A stretch of 64,000 bases of DNA. Source: Heterocephalus glaber. Lineage: Eukaryota; Chordata; Mammalia; Rodentia; Bathyergidae. This document shows positions 43,356 to 56,285 of the stretch, in pieces. The stretch is from positions 37,632,104-37,696,103 of the forward strand of contig NW_004624734.1 of NCBI RefSeq assembly GCF_000247695.1, read 5' to 3'. Made by a program: the position numbers and the translations under genes. Under the pieces are notes generated by a model that searched no databases, was not told where the DNA came from, and worked only from the letters and a program-made list of their open reading frames with translations. Position 1 is the stretch's first letter. The number at the start of each line of letters is the position of its first letter.

Positions 43356-45102
43356 GTTTAAAAATGCTTTTATATCAAAGGTGCATTGTGACCAAATTGT
43401 TTAAGAAAAAGCAAAAACAAAATCTAGGGCTGTATTATATAGGTAGATCCTATTGGCTCTCTGCTTTGTATTAAAAGAGGACTCTCACATCTTGGGTAGT
43501 AAATTGCTGAAAGAACTTGTGTATGATATGTACTTACCCACTGTGGTTGCATTATTGTGTACTGAAAGATTTGTGCTTTGGGATTTGTTTCCTGGATGCT
43601 TTTGCTTGTTACAGACATGGCAGCAGTGAGTTGATAATCCTGAACCATTACTTCCAGCAGTATTCATGGTATAGAACTGATTCTATGTTCATATGTTGAG
43701 TCTTGATAGTAGCAAACATGAACATATGAGCTATTGTTGCTGTTAATTAGAAATACAATATAAATACGGGCTTGTATATTTTCTTCCTTCCATTTAAATA
43801 TAAAGTAGAATTTGCAGTTTGTTTCCAAGTAAAAGGAAAAAAAAGCTGCTGACCTTTCTCCCCTATGACGTTTCCAGATTACTAATCAGGTCACAGTGTG
43901 TACATAAAGTCAGCTAATTATGGATATTATTATCTAAGTAATTTTGTAAGAAGTGAAAACAAAACAAAACCTAGCTTTGTTAATTCCTAAGAAATAACAG
44001 TTTAAAAAGACATATGCAACCCCAAACAACATGATTTAATGGAATTAATAGATTTTTTTTTAAAAAAAGAACATTAATGGAAATTCAATGTAATGTTGGC
44101 AGAGGCTGTCCAAAACGAAACAACTTGCTTAAAGTGCCAGAGCAAAGGTACAAGTTCAAATACTGATCTTGATTAAAAAAAAAAAAAATTTGTAACAAGT
44201 ATTCTTCAGCCCTTTGATTTTAGCCCTTTAGTTGTGACTCTACCTTTACTTTTGATGGTATAAACTATTGTTTGCCATGAGATGGAAGACAAGAAAATCA
44301 TAGGCTTATGAAGAATCTCTGCTTACTCAAATGAAATGCAGTCATTTGAAACGAGAAAGGCCAGAGTCCCTTTCTGCACCTTGTCCTTTCCTCAGAGTGA
44401 AAGTGAAAAGGACACAGATACTTTGATGTCAGTTTTGTGTGTTTGCCATTCCAAACCGAGAAGAATAAACCTAAATTTTAGACATTTAAAGAAGCAATTA
44501 GAGCCCTCTGTCTAAAATTCCTAGGGCAACTTCTGAGAAGAAACACTGTCTTTCCTTTTTTAACTAAAAGTGACAATGTGACATTTGTCATGTTGTGTGC
44601 GGTGTTGCGGGGTAACTGAGGTAATCTTGAACTGTTGCACTATGTGACATATTTAAGGATGTACTGGCTGCATTTGCAGCAGCCCTCTCTCTGTCCCTTC
44701 CTGCAGTTCTGCTGTCATTGCGACCTGAGTTCATTGTGAGAAATGCATCTTCGTGTTGTATTTTGTCTCATAGTTTCCAGAATTATATATAAATATATTT
44801 TTAAAATAGCAAATATTGTAGTTAGTGAGTGATGACCACTCCAGCCTTTTCCCTACCATATTGGTTTCAGGGATGGGATTAAGAGTGTTGTTGAAAGAAA
44901 AAAACGATTCAACCCTGTGGTTTCGAATGATGCTGAGGCCTGAGGCTGTGGCTTGGAACAGCTATGTGAGCAAAGTGACCCCTGTCTCCTGAGTCACGCA
45001 TGCATTCCTTTCTTTGTGCAAGTGTCCCCAGTTGTTCGCTTTGAGTGTTTACTTTTTGTCCTTTTCAATTTTTTGTTCTCCTTCACATCTGACTTTTTAT
45101 AA

Positions 45103-45108
45103 AATAAA
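45103..45108 (+). promoter_or_regulatory. Candidate middle poly(A) signal
   Basis: aataaa in an A-rich context (ataaaataaaagaaaaat), preceded by a T-rich stretch with gtcctttt and tttttgttctcc. Would give a 3' UTR of about 3.0 kb. Confidence 0.5.
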
Positions 45109-46682
45109 AGAAAAATATAAAAATGTAAGAAACGAATGATACCCTCAATCCCGCCGGATACTTACAAGCAGGGTTATACTCCTTCCTCTTGGGCATGCTT
45201 GCCTAAATGGAAGGGTTTTCATTTATTTTGTATCTCCTTCCACGCGTGGGGCAGTCCAGGTGCGGGGCCAAGAATTGCTCATAGTTGCACCTGCTGTACT
45301 TAAATGTATAGCCCTAGGCTCAATCACACTATGGAAAGTTTAAAAAAAAAAAAGTATATTTAGAGCTTTAAAAGCGTTTTTATTTTTTTGTGGGGATGGG
45401 GGGTGGGTAAGGGATGTGTGGATGATAGGATGTTATTGGGATTTTTAAGTGTTCCGGAGTTTTGTTGTTCTTCCTGTTTTTCTTTTTGTTCTTCCCATTA
45501 ATTAGATGCACTGACCTGGTCCAGGAAATGAAGAGATTTTGTGTTTTGATGCTATTACCAATGTTATCACAAAGTGACAGTCACCTGTAGCAAAAAAAAA
45601 AAGGTGGCACCAGACATGATCAGTGATGTTTTATTTGCACATGAATATTTTTATTTTTGTATTCTGGCTCAGCTGCTTCTCTGAGTGGAGATAAGGAATG
45701 AGCCACAAAGGATTTTTGTAATAGGTATATTGGCAATGCATTTTTATATTTCTCTATATTTAATTTTGAAAATCTAAAAGAAGGATTGCGCATCTTGAAA
45801 GAAAGGGAGCAGACTTCGATATAGTGGAATGTTAGTGCGTGCTGCTTCTTGTGCACGACAGCAGCACTAGTATCTCTCCTGGAAATGAACAATGTCTATG
45901 AATATAGATTTCCTTTTCTTCCCTTCCTTTTCCCCTCCCTTCTCCTTCCTCCACTCTTCTTTTCTCCCTCTTTGTCTTCTGTCTTTCAGTTTCTTTCAGC
46001 CCATCCCTCCCTCTTTACTTTTTAAAAAAATCACTTACTGTAAATAAGTTGTAATCCAAACCTCATGTATCAGTGGGGAAATTTCAAATATAAATATTAC
46101 CAATACATTTTCTGGTTGTTGTCTGATGTTTGATTGAAGTATAATGAGAATGACTTGTCCATTGCTTTTGGTTTGAGGATTTTGCTACAGCTTCATAAAT
46201 CTGGTATTTTAGTATTTCCTTGTTTTAGCAGGAGAGGGCAGCAAAAGTTCATTTTCCATGTTAGTAATGCTGTGGTTCTTGACTGGTTTTAAACTTAGCT
46301 GTGAGTGTGTGTGCCTGTTATTTTTCTTTTTTAAATAGCATCTGTTTGTGGGTAGAGGTAAAAATGAAACATTTTTGATATGAAAAGTTGCATATGAAAA
46401 TTATAGACCGGTTCAGCCAGACAGTGAAGACCTTCTGTTCTACATGAAAATGAAAATGCTACAAAAGAATCTTCCAGCTCTGGCTAAAACATGCTACTTC
46501 TTTTTGAACACAACAAAATGCAAGCTGAGTCTTAAACACTTGGAATTTAAAATGTTCTTCTTTGGAAATGATTTACTTTCTTCAAAGTGATAACAGAAAC
46601 TAAAATGGAGGTGCTCCCAAAAAGAAATGTAACCTTCCCCTTTCACAGCTCTTTGAGAGGTTCTGTACTGTGGGTGGATCAA

Positions 46683-46688
46683 AATAAA
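46683..46688 (+). promoter_or_regulatory. Candidate distal poly(A) signal
   Basis: aataaa followed within 20-45 bases by a GT/T-rich element (tttctttgtttggtggtttt), the best downstream context of the three. Confidence 0.55.
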
Positions 46689-46705
46689 GCAGCAGTGAAG
46701 AGTTT

Positions 46706-47639
46706 TCTTTGTTTGGTGGTTTTTCTGACCTCTGTGGCCTTTTGGGTCATACAAAGAATAGATTTGGTTAACTCAACCTTGAGTCAAGGGGGCTGGCATG
46801 TTCAGGCTTCCATTTTGAGAAAACCAGGCTAGGAATATGTAATATCAAAGAGTAGCCCAGTGTCTATTGTATACCAGATTACTTCAGATATTAATGGTTC
46901 AGACAATTATTTATTCTGTGCATCAGTCTATAGTTTGGGAAGGAACTGACAAGAATGTCTTGTCTCTGATCCTCCAGTGTCACCTGGAGTGTCTCAAGTG
47001 GAGCAGGAGACTTCACTCCCAACTCCAAAATGGCTCCCTCGCGGCTTGTGAGTTAATGCTGGCCATTGACTTGACGGTCAGCAGCTCCCTCTTTCTCCTC
47101 ACAGGACTTCCTTCTTGGGCTTCCTTACAGTATGGCTGTGGGCATCAAAAGATGGGAAGTGGAAACTGCCAGTGTTTTGAGGCTTGGGGTCAGAGCTTCA
47201 TCATCACTTCCCCGTACTCTGTTGGCCAAGTGGTCGCAGAGCCGGCTCAGAGACCTCACTGCGGGTCAGTGGTCAAGTGTGAGACAATTTGAAGACCTCT
47301 TTAAGTCACCAGGGGACAGTTTCACCAGCAGATTTAGGTGTGAGCTACTCACCTAATTATATCACATCAAATTTGGAACCTTGTAGAGTTAAACAGTTCA
47401 TATTTCAAATTCAGTTAATCTGGGTTGCGGAAGGAAAAGCTCTAAATGTTTTATCAAGTTTATATTTCAAAGCATAATACCTGAAGATCAACCTCTTGAC
47501 AAATTAGAAAAACTTTGCAACGAAGTATTTTAGAGTTAAAGGAGAGTTAAGAGACAGTGTCAGTGCAATGTCTAATCCTTTGCATAATGCTGTCTCCTGC
47601 CCGTAAATATTGACCAAAGTGGAGGCATTGTAAATGTCC
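46706..47639. other. Downstream flank without recognised genes
   Basis: 46867-47300 is open in overlapping plus frames up to 141 codons, but the peptide resembles no family I know and the DNA has the feel of an old interspersed repeat I cannot name. Nothing else supported. Confidence 0.45.
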
Positions 47640-49340
47640 ATTTTCTGTTTTCTAGAATTTTTAAAAGCCGCTTTTTTTTTTTTATGATGTGCATCCTAAG
47701 AAATGTTTTTCTGCTTTCCTATTTCCTATTCCTTCTAAATTATCTTAGTTTTTAAATTTTATTTTAGGTTTTTCTCTAAGAGCTTTATAATTTTAGCTTT
47801 TGTCTTTAGGTCCATGGTTTACTTTGGATTGCTTCCTTGTATGTAAGTTGTAAAATGGGAATCTAGGTCCTCTTTCCCCGCCCCCCCCCCCCGCCCCCCC
47901 AGGGAAAGCCAGTTATTGTGACACAGGTTGTTGAAAGTCTCCCCAATGAATTGTTTTCGTGCTTTTGGCAAAAAGCTACTCTGAAAGTGTGGATCTAAAT
48001 CAGGGCTCTCCACTCTGCTCCACTGATTCATTTGTTGATTTTTATGCCAAATGAAATTGTTATGATTACTGTGGCTTTATAGTAGTCTTGAATCAAACTG
48101 TGTATGCTCTTCAGTTTTGTATTTCTTTTCAAGATTACTCTCAAAATTCTAGGTCCTTTTCTGCATAAAATTTAGAAGCACCATGCTAGTAATGCTGGTG
48201 GGTTTATGATTGGGTTACATTAAATCTATAATTTGAGGAAGAATCGACATTTTGGTAATACTGAGGATCCACTATGGTTTGAATTTGTCTCCCAAAAAAG
48301 CATGTGGTAGAGAGGTAATCCCCAACAGTGTTGGGAGGCAGAGCCCATGAGATGTGATTAGGCCATGATGGCTTTGCAGTCGTGAATGGGGTAGTGTTCT
48401 TATCATGGGGGTGGATGCATTATACAAGAACAAATTTTCACCCCTTTCTTGCCCCTCCATCCTCTTGTCATAGGATAAAGCCTAGCAAAAAGGCCCTCCC
48501 CAGATGCGGCCCAGAAAGTGGACTTCCAGGACCATGAGAAATGTTATTTATAAATTACCTAGTTTCTGGCAACACAAATGAGACTAAGACGTAGTCCATG
48601 AACATGATATACCTCTTTAGACTTTCATTGCTCTCAGTAATATTTTGTGGTTTTCAGTGTAGAAGTTTGTGTATCTTTTGTTAAATGTATTACTAGGTTA
48701 ATGGAATTATTCTTAAATTTTATCTTTCAGTTATTTGCTGTTGTATGAAATACAACTGGTTTTTAAATATTAACTGACATCTTTAAACCTTGCTAAAGTA
48801 ATTCTATTTTTTATAGATTCCTTAGACTTTATGTAAATAATCCTGTTACCTAAAAATGGAGTTTTGCCTCATTTCTGATCTCCACGTCTTATTTTCATTT
48901 CCTTTTTCTTTATTGTAATGGTTAAAGGTTCCAGTGTAATATTGAGTGAAAGTGGTGAAAGTGGACTCCTTGCTGCATTCCTAATATTAGAAAGTATTCA
49001 GTATGTAGAGGGGTTTTTTTTGCTTTTGCATTGAAGAAGTTCCTTTCTATGTCTAGTTGTTTGAAAGTTTTATCGTGAATAAGTGTTGACATTGTAAAAA
49101 TGCTTTTTCTGTATACATTCCAATAATACGATTTTTCCCCTTTATGATGATGAATTACATTGAATTCTGGGATAATTCTGGTTGTCAGGAATCTAGATGG
49201 GGGGGAAGAGAGAAGAGAATTACTAAGCTTCTTAAATTTCAAAATGTATATTTACCAGATTTGATAAATTTCTAGTTATTTCTTTAAGCATATCTTCTAC
49301 CCCCTATTCTTTCTGTTCTCTTCTGTCATGACACTACTTT
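47640..49340 (-). mobile_element. Ancient L1 (L1M-type) ORF2 region, antisense
   Basis: Reverse-complement L1 phrases occur: gggttacattaaatctataa, gaggaagaatcgacattttg, cttgctgcattcctaatatt. It is split by a MaLR LTR at 48271-48592. There is a C-rich run at 47880-47902. Confidence 0.7.
48271..48592 (+). mobile_element. MaLR-type LTR, sense, inside L1
   Basis: It reads actatggtttgaatttgtct, aacagtgttgggaggcagag, gtgattaggccatgatggct, ataaattacctagtttctgg and agactaagac at the end, an order typical of mammalian MaLR LTRs. L1 sequence (ctgaggatcc | tccatgaacatg) continues across it, so this is a clean insertion. Confidence 0.8.
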
Positions 49341-49349
49341 TTTCCCCCT

Positions 49350-49408
49350 TTTTAGGGATTGAACTCAGGGCTTCACACAAACTGTATTACTAAACTACAC
49401 CCCCAGCC
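49350..49408 (-). mobile_element. Old dID module, antisense
   Basis: tagggattgaactcagggct, then aaactacacccccagcccta. Diverged older ID class. Confidence 0.65.
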
Positions 49409-49480
49409 CTAATTATATGTATTAAACCTTTTGGTGTTCTACCATAAATCGTAGAGACACTTTCATGTTTTTAAATTACA

Positions 49481-49601
49481 GCTGGGTATGGTTATACACA
49501 CCTGTAATCCCAGGACTCTGGGAGGCTGAGGCAGGAAGATCACAACTTTTGAGTCCCACCTGGGCAACTTAGCAAGACTCTGCCTTGAAATAAAATATAA
49601 G

Positions 49602-49650
<49 letters not shown>

Positions 49651-49740
49651 ATGTGTGGTGGGAGGGATGGTAGGCTTGGGCTATAACTCAGTGCAGGGCC
49701 CTGAGTTCAATCCCCACTACCATCCCCCCAAAAAAGAAAA
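49481..49740 (+). mobile_element. B1-dID compound SINE with internal (GT)n, sense
   Basis: B1 part: gctgggtatggttatacaca, cctgtaatcccaggactctg, ggaggctgaggcaggaagat. A (GT)n tract at about 49606-49652 follows, then the dID part: ggcttgggctataactcagt, ctgagttcaatccccactac. The linker between the modules has become a microsatellite. Confidence 0.85.
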
Positions 49741-49744
49741 TTCA

Positions 49745-50400
49745 TACAGCAAAAGTAACCATTTTAAATTGTATGATTCAATGACATTTACTACATCCAC
49801 AATGTTTTCAACCGTCATTTCCCTTTAGTTCCAAAATACCAGTATCATTCCAAAAAGAAACAATGCCCTCTAAGCAGTCATTGGCTGTTCTTCCCCATAA
49901 CTCCTAGCAACCAGTAGTGTGCTTTCTGTCTTCATGGATTTATCTATTCGGGACATTTCACCTAAGCAACATAATGACTTTTTAAAGCTGGCTTTTTAAA
50001 GCACTTAGCATAATGTTTTTGAAATACTTTCACATAGTGTGAATCAATACTTCATTATTTCTTATTGCTGAATAATACTCCCTTGTGTGGTTAGTACCAT
50101 ATTTGTGTATTCATTCATCAAGCAGTAGATACATCATTTCCACTTTATGGCTACTATGAATAGTGCTGCTGTGAACATTCATTTTGTTTGACTACCTGTT
50201 TTTACTTCTCTTGGGCTTATTGGAAAGGGCAGAATTATTTTTTAACTTTTTGAGGAAGTATCAGACTTTTTTTCCCACAGCAGCTGCACCAGTTTTACAT
50301 TCCTGCAGCAATGTATGAGGATTCTAGTTTCTCCATATCTCTGCAAACACTGTTCTTTTATGTTTGTATTATTATCTTATTGGGTATGCTGTTCATTTAA
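49745..50400 (-). mobile_element. Ancient L1 3' end, antisense
   Basis: Reverse-complement L1 3' phrases: agtaaccattttaaattgta, ttgctgaataatactccctt, tggctactatgaatagtgct, gcaccagttttacattcctg. Confidence 0.7.
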
Positions 50401-51850
50401 AAATACCTTTAAAAAATTTTTTTTCTTCCAATTGGATAACTTTAATCGCTCCATGTTTAAGTTCACTAGCTCTTCTATCATCTCTATTTTCTCTTTAAGT
50501 CCATATGATAATTTGTTTAGATACTGTAATTTTTTTAATATAACCTTCACTTAGTTCATTTTTAGTTTCTCTGTTGAGATTGCCTGTATCTTCATTTTTG
50601 GTATGTTTTTCTAAATATCACTGACCATAGTTATAATAATTCATAAAATTCTCTTTACAGATTTCAGCATCTGGGCCACCTCAGGAACTGGGTCTGTTAC
50701 AGTAATGTTTTTCCCTGAGAATTTGTCACATTTTCCTTATTATTCACATGTCAAGTAATTTTGGATTTTGTCTTGGCTATCTGGAGTATTACAGTATGGG
50801 AACTCTGGATTATATACATTCCTCTGTAGAGTATTGATGATTTTGTTTTAATAATTAACTTTGAAGGACTCAAAGTGCAGGCTCCTCTGAGGCAGTAGCT
50901 ACAATCTCAGTTCACTTTTATCCTTCACTTTGTTCTATGCATGCAGGAGTTGGGGCTTAGCCTTAGATTTGGGCTGAGTTGTGTGAGATCTGGGTTCCTC
51001 CTTTCTGGCTGTGTTTTTTTCTGGGGTCCACCCTCACTTTCCAGGGGCCATGGTTGTCTGAATTCTGTCCCCATTTTTCAGTCCAGAAAGACAGGTTTTA
51101 TATTGCTTTGCTTTACATAGTGTTGACCCTTAACCTAAAACCCATAAAAATGGAAAACTTACCCAGTATTATCCCTTTTTTTCCCAAGAATTGACTTCCT
51201 TCCCAAATGTGCCTTTTAGTGCTTTCCAGTTGAATTCTGGGTTCCCTTTACCCAGCTCCCCCCTTATGTTAACAGCTTGTATAACCACAGAATATCTACC
51301 ATTCCTTGATGCAGTTATCTGAGATAACGTACTATTAGCAAATATGCATAACTTATTTCTGTTTTTACTAGTCTTTTCATTAATGTCCCTTTTCCAAAAC
51401 CCAGACTACACATTCTATTTAGTTGTTACGTCTCCTTGGTATCTTCCAATCTGAGACAATTTCTAGTCTTACCTTTCATGATTGACATTTTTTAAACTTT
51501 TCTGGTCAGGTGTTTTTTTAGAAAAGTCCTCAAATTGGGCTTCTCTGATGTTTTCTCATAATTAAATTGAAGTTATGTATTATTAGGAAGGATCTTTCAG
51601 AGATGATATGCATCTTGGTGCATAATAGTGGCATACACATGTTGTTATATATTACTGGTGATACCTTTATCATTTGGTTAAGTTCTCTCTATCTGACCTT
51701 TTCACTATGAAGTTACTAATTTTCCTTTTATAATTACCAAATATTTTAGGAAAAACTATTTTGAAACTGTGCAAATATGTGTTGGTGCTTAAACTTTTGA
51801 GAACTAATTTTTAGTGCAGTATTCTAATGGTGATCTTCTATTTCATTTCT
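50401..51850 (-). mobile_element. Ancient L1/HAL1-related sequence, antisense
   Basis: tttcagcatctgggccacct with gtcacattttccttattatt resembles one old L1 segment. caaattgggcttctctgatg and cctttatcatttggttaagt resemble another. Probably more than one fragment; no coding survives. Confidence 0.55.
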
Positions 51851-51988
51851 AATAAATTTATTAATCAAAATTCTCCTGTAAGGAAGAGTAGTTGCTTCTT
51901 CCTCATTCGGTGACATATTTATATCTATGTGTATTTGTGGGTAATTATTTTATCAAGTGGGTCATTATCTAGTACCGTCATTATTTTG

Positions 51989-52080
51989 CTGCCTGAAGTT
52001 CCAGCTTGGAGGCTGAGGAGTAGATCAGTGATGGGAAGCTTGCCTAGCTAGCCTTGGGTTTTGTTCCCCAGCACTATACC
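51989..52080 (+). mobile_element. Internally deleted B1-dID SINE, sense
   Basis: A short B1 start (gttccagcttggaggctgag) jumps straight to dID (gatgggaagcttgcctagct, ttgttccccagcac). A (CA)n tract at 52097-52124 follows. Confidence 0.6.
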
Positions 52081-52096
52081 CATGTACACACATGTG

Positions 52097-52124
52097 AACA
52101 CACACACACACACACACACACACA
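52097..52124. repeat. (CA)n microsatellite
   Basis: About fourteen ca units following an internally deleted B1-dID, probably grown from its tail. Confidence 0.96.
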
Positions 52125-52654
52125 GTTCCAACTTTGGCCATTGGGAGTTTCTTCAGGTTGGCTCCATTGACCTTTGGTACGGCCCCTACATCTCTTTTGT
52201 AAAATAATCTTTTATTTTCCTGATACCACAAAATGCTTCTGGCTCATCTTGTATTTTCTCTACCTAAAACCCCAGGGTTAACCAGTTCTCTAATGAGTCC
52301 TAGTTTATTAGTGAATGGTATTTAGAAACCAAGATTTTGATGGTGGTTATGTTCATTGTTATTCCTTCTAACCCCTCCAGTAGAAGTTTCTAAGATACAT
52401 GAGTATGGATGCTAACTCATGCATATGCATATCTGTTCTTATGTTCACATGCATATACTTTTACAAACATGAATGCACATTGATACCGCCAAATCTAACT
52501 CAGGACCACAGAGCTTATTCTAGCCTCTAAAAATCTAGTAATATCAACTGTAATTTATTTGTCCAACTTCAGTGTGTAAATAATTTCAAAATTCTTAACC
52601 AGACCTATGTAAGAAATAAATTTAACAACTGAAGTACAGAGTTTCTATATAGTT

Positions 52655-52745
52655 ATTTTGTTTGCTTGTTTGGTACTGGGTATTGAACTGTGGACCTTGC
52701 GCTTTCGAGGCAGGCACTGGAACCAGTGAGCTAAATCCCCAGCCC
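52655..52745 (-). mobile_element. ID-like SINE, antisense
   Basis: ggtactgggtattgaactgt, then ccagtgagctaaatccccag. The 11-bp duplication tctatatagtt flanks it (52644-52654, 52746-52756). Confidence 0.92.
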
Positions 52746-53214
52746 TCTATATAGTTTTTTTCATCCCCAGTTTCACAGTCTTTGTTTAAATCACTTGTTT
52801 CCCCACAACAATTTAGGTCAGCAACTTTCTCCCCATCCGGTCAGTGTGGTTAAGTGATTCATTTGTAATTTAGGAATTTGTCATAGTCTTTCCCTCCACA
52901 TCCTGCTTGATACTTTAAAATTTACAAATAGCACAGTTCATTTATCTGTACTACACAGGCTAGTAGTTGTGACAAATAATACACAGAACCCAGTTTCTCC
53001 CACCACAGTCCATATAGAAGAGCTCCACTCACCCCCACAACCAGCACCCTATGCGCCTCCCATAAACAACCTCTCTTGCCAACTCTGAGCCACAGGAACC
53101 ACTCATCTGTTTTCCTCTCCATAGTTTTGCCTTCCAGAGTGTCATGCGAACACACAATGGGGAGTCATCCAAATGGAGCTGGCTTAAGATGCTCAACAAA
53201 GCACATTAATGTTC

Positions 53215-53400
53215 ATTGGTTGTGTTGGATGAATCAACAGTTCATTCTTTTATTGCTGAGTAGTATTCCATTATTTCTTTGCTTGTCAGTTAAAGGACAT
53301 CTGGATTTTTCCCAGTTTTTTTTTGTAATTATGAATAAAGCTACTATAAATATTTGTGTATAGACTTTTGTGTGGAAACATTTCTTTTCCCTTTCATAGA
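53215..53400 (-). mobile_element. Ancient L1 3' fragment, antisense
   Basis: ttattgctgagtagtattcc, taattatgaataaagctact and agacttttgtgtggaaacat are reverse-complement L1 3' phrases. Confidence 0.6.
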
Positions 53401-53429
53401 TTACCTAGGAGTAGCCAGATCCCGATTTA

Positions 53430-54060
53430 TCTACCCAGTGGGTGCTCCTGAGAGTGAACGATAAGATTCTCACCAAGGTACATACTTCTGAAGTGTTCAC
53501 AGCAGGAAGAATGGAGAGTAGGCACCTTGTAAGAGAAACATCATTTTAGAGGACCAAGAATCAGAATGACATTGATTTCCTTGACTAACACCTAGTTGAG
53601 AGAACATGATGCCTTAAAATGTTAAGGAAGTAATTTTCAACCTAAAATTCTCTATGCAGCAAATCTGCATTGTACGGGTAGTGTTCAGATATACAAGTAA
53701 TCAGAAAATTCACTTCTTGTGTTCTGTACTTAGATACAGGACTACTTGAGGATATAGTCTAATAAAACAAAAAGCAGGACAGAATAGGTACCTCTAGGAA
53801 GGGCACAAAGGTAGGTTGAAAAGTTGTATGTACAACAGCAGCCCTAGACTGGTGCAGGGGCAGAAAAGATTCTGGAAGCTGAAAAAAAAACAAGGGAGAG
53901 AGGAATTTCATTGAAAAACTGATAGAATATTTGGAAAGGATTATGAGAGAGATGGCAGATAAGAGAGAAAGGTAGAGAGTACTGGAGAGTAGCTTTATAA
54001 AAGGAAATCTATTACTGGACAAGCAATGAATATTTATATAGGCGGCATTACCACAGACTG
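53430..54060 (+). mobile_element. Possible ancient L1 fragment, sense
   Basis: taaggaagtaattttcaacc and taaaattctctatgcagcaa recall old L1 3' regions, ending in a purine-rich stretch (53880-54010). Weak. Confidence 0.38.
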
Positions 54061-55352
54061 ATTACTCATTTAATTAAATAGTGATATAACTACATTAGGG
54101 TGGGAGAGGGGAGGTATAGGAGCTACATGAGAGCTAAATTCTTGATATATAATGTCTGTAGAATTCTAAATTGAGAAATACTGTAGCAGCACAGGCAAAT
54201 TGGAAATGTGGGAGTAATTGCTGACAGCTTAAGTTAATATGAGTTGAAAGTCAAAAGGGGAGAAGGGAGCATGCTGAGGGGGCATGGTATCTTCTACTAA
54301 AGTCAGTGACTGAAAAATAGGTCAAATACATGGTATGCATTCTTCTTTCAAAAGCTAACTGTAGCAGTCCTTCCACAGTGCACTGGGGTTAGGCCTGGTG
54401 CGAGGAAAGGCCTGGGCTCCCTCCGAGGCAGGGCGATGACATGTAAGGATAAAGCAGACCCAGAAAGCATTAGGAAGGAACAGAGTGAGCGGGTGTCCTC
54501 TCAAATACGTAACTCATTTTGGGCTCTTGAGAAAGCAGGGTTTAGGAATGAAAACCATGTTTATTGTTACCTAGACTAAAAGAAACCTGGCACACAGAGC
54601 CTACTAGCTCACCTAAATGAAGAAATGTGAATATCGAACTGGTGATGAGTTAGGAGCTCACGGGCCATTTCACTGACACAAAAAGGTTATCGCCCTCTTG
54701 CATTGCACTTCCACACCTGGAGAGCCTCAGCCAACAGCGCATTCATGTAATGAGCAATCTGAAGTGTTGAAGAGATGATGATTAAGTAAACCGAGCTTGT
54801 TGGAACCTAAAGGAAAGGCTGATTTCTTTTTGAGAACTCTGGAGCAGCACCTTCTCTTTCCAAAGACCAGTGTGGCTACAGGAGGAATGGCAGGCACAGC
54901 AAGGCAAGGGCAGGAGTTGGGGTGTGTGTCTCCACAGGGTGCAGGGCAGGTGGCAGGAGAGGGAGAGGAACGTTATTGCTTCCATGGATTAAACCTGAGG
55001 GCATCCTTGAAGGGGCCACAGTCTCAGGTGAACATACCCCTTTTACAGGTAACAGTGAGGAATTACCAGAGAGAGAGAGGGAGAGGTCCCTGAAATCCAT
55101 AAACATTACAATTTAGCTGAATTACAGCAGGTGGGGAGGGAAGGGACCTGCTGGGGACAATCATTTTAAAAGCTCATGAATAAAAGCATCAATTTTAGAG
55201 GCTTTGTTTTCACGAAGAAAGCATGCATCCTTTCAGTTTTACTGTGAACTGACCCAAATATATAGTGAATGTTTACATTTTAAAAAATTCATTGCAGTGA
55301 AAGACATATTGCCAGGAATTACACTCAGAATACTTCCTCGACCTTTGAACAA
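54061..55352. other. Intergenic stretch without recognised elements
   Basis: I see no gene here. Overlapping frames at 54782-55116 on both strands are short and unsupported. Confidence 0.5.
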
Positions 55353-55431
55353 CAGGAAATGTTCTGGAGTAGGATTCATGACAATGTGCCTTTTACCATA
55401 ATAGCTTTTTAAAACCTACACCATATATTTT
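55353..55431 (+). repeat. Unassigned interspersed repeat, copy C
   Basis: caggaaatgttctggagtag, then gacaatgtgccttttaccat and acaccatatatttt. It aligns by eye with copies at 9160 and 9495. Confidence 0.5.
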
Positions 55432-55714
55432 GTATATCTGATGGCCAAGTGTGGCTGCACCTCCCTGTTACCCCCATTCCTGGAAGGACAGTCTCATTCC
55501 CTCAGGGAATTCACACTGACAACTGTGTGCTTGAACCTAGCACATCTGGGAAGGCAGAAGGGTCCATGTGCTAAAAGGAATAGAAGAAGGAACAAGTTAC
55601 GGAAAAAATACAGTACAAAGACCTTGTGATGATTTTTCCAGGAAATTTAAGGTTTATTTCTACTGCATGATTCATCGCTGATTCAGAGAAGTGAAAGAAA
55701 GCTTGAAAGAAAGG

Positions 55715-56285
55715 CAGTGGATTCTGCATATCAGATCACGTCACCCTCTTTCCTGAAGCCTTTCCATGACTACCTGGTACACAATGAATATAAACCAGAC
55801 ACTTAACCATAGTCTACTAGGTGCCAAGTTATTGGGAACTCCCCAACTCTGGCTTTCCTCCTGCCACTCCTGACCCTCCGCATCCTTCCTACTTCTGGGC
55901 CATGCCTGGGGCCTGTGTACTTGCAGTTTCCTTAGCCCCAGGCATTTTGTATGGTTGGCTTCTCACCTTTGAATTCTTTGCTTAGATGTCACCTCTTAAG
56001 TGAACTTCCCTGACTAGTCTAGCTAAAACAGAATCCCTTCTCCCAAATCAGTCCTGCCTCACTGTCCTGTTTATTTACTGAATAGCTTATCATAACTTGA
56101 AACTACCTTTCATTTATTCATGTATATGTTCCTTTGCCTCTTGACTACCTCCTATCAACTCTGTAAGGAGAAAGCTTGTCAGCCTAACTCACGGCTGTGA
56201 CCCAGCCCCTAGAATAACAGTGTGTAGCACATAGTGGGTGCTCAGGAAGCATGTATTGAATAGATGAACGAATCATGTATGTAAT
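55715..56285 (+). mobile_element. L2 LINE 3' region, sense
   Basis: cctgaagcctttccatgact, gatgtcacctcttaagtgaa, cttccctgactagtctagct, gtagcacatagtgggtgctc and cgaatcatg follow the L2 3' consensus order over about 570 bp. Confidence 0.8.

Larger units (their letters stand above)
42113..46705 (+). other. PPP2R5E: PPP2R5E 3' UTR (distal end inferred)
   Basis: From the stop codon to the last good poly(A) signal there is about 4.6 kb with no recognisable SINE or L1, in contrast to the repeat-rich DNA on both sides. This fits a long transcribed 3' UTR. Three candidate signals are listed separately. Frames inside it on either strand are short and unrecognised. The true end needs transcript data. 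Confidence 0.7.
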
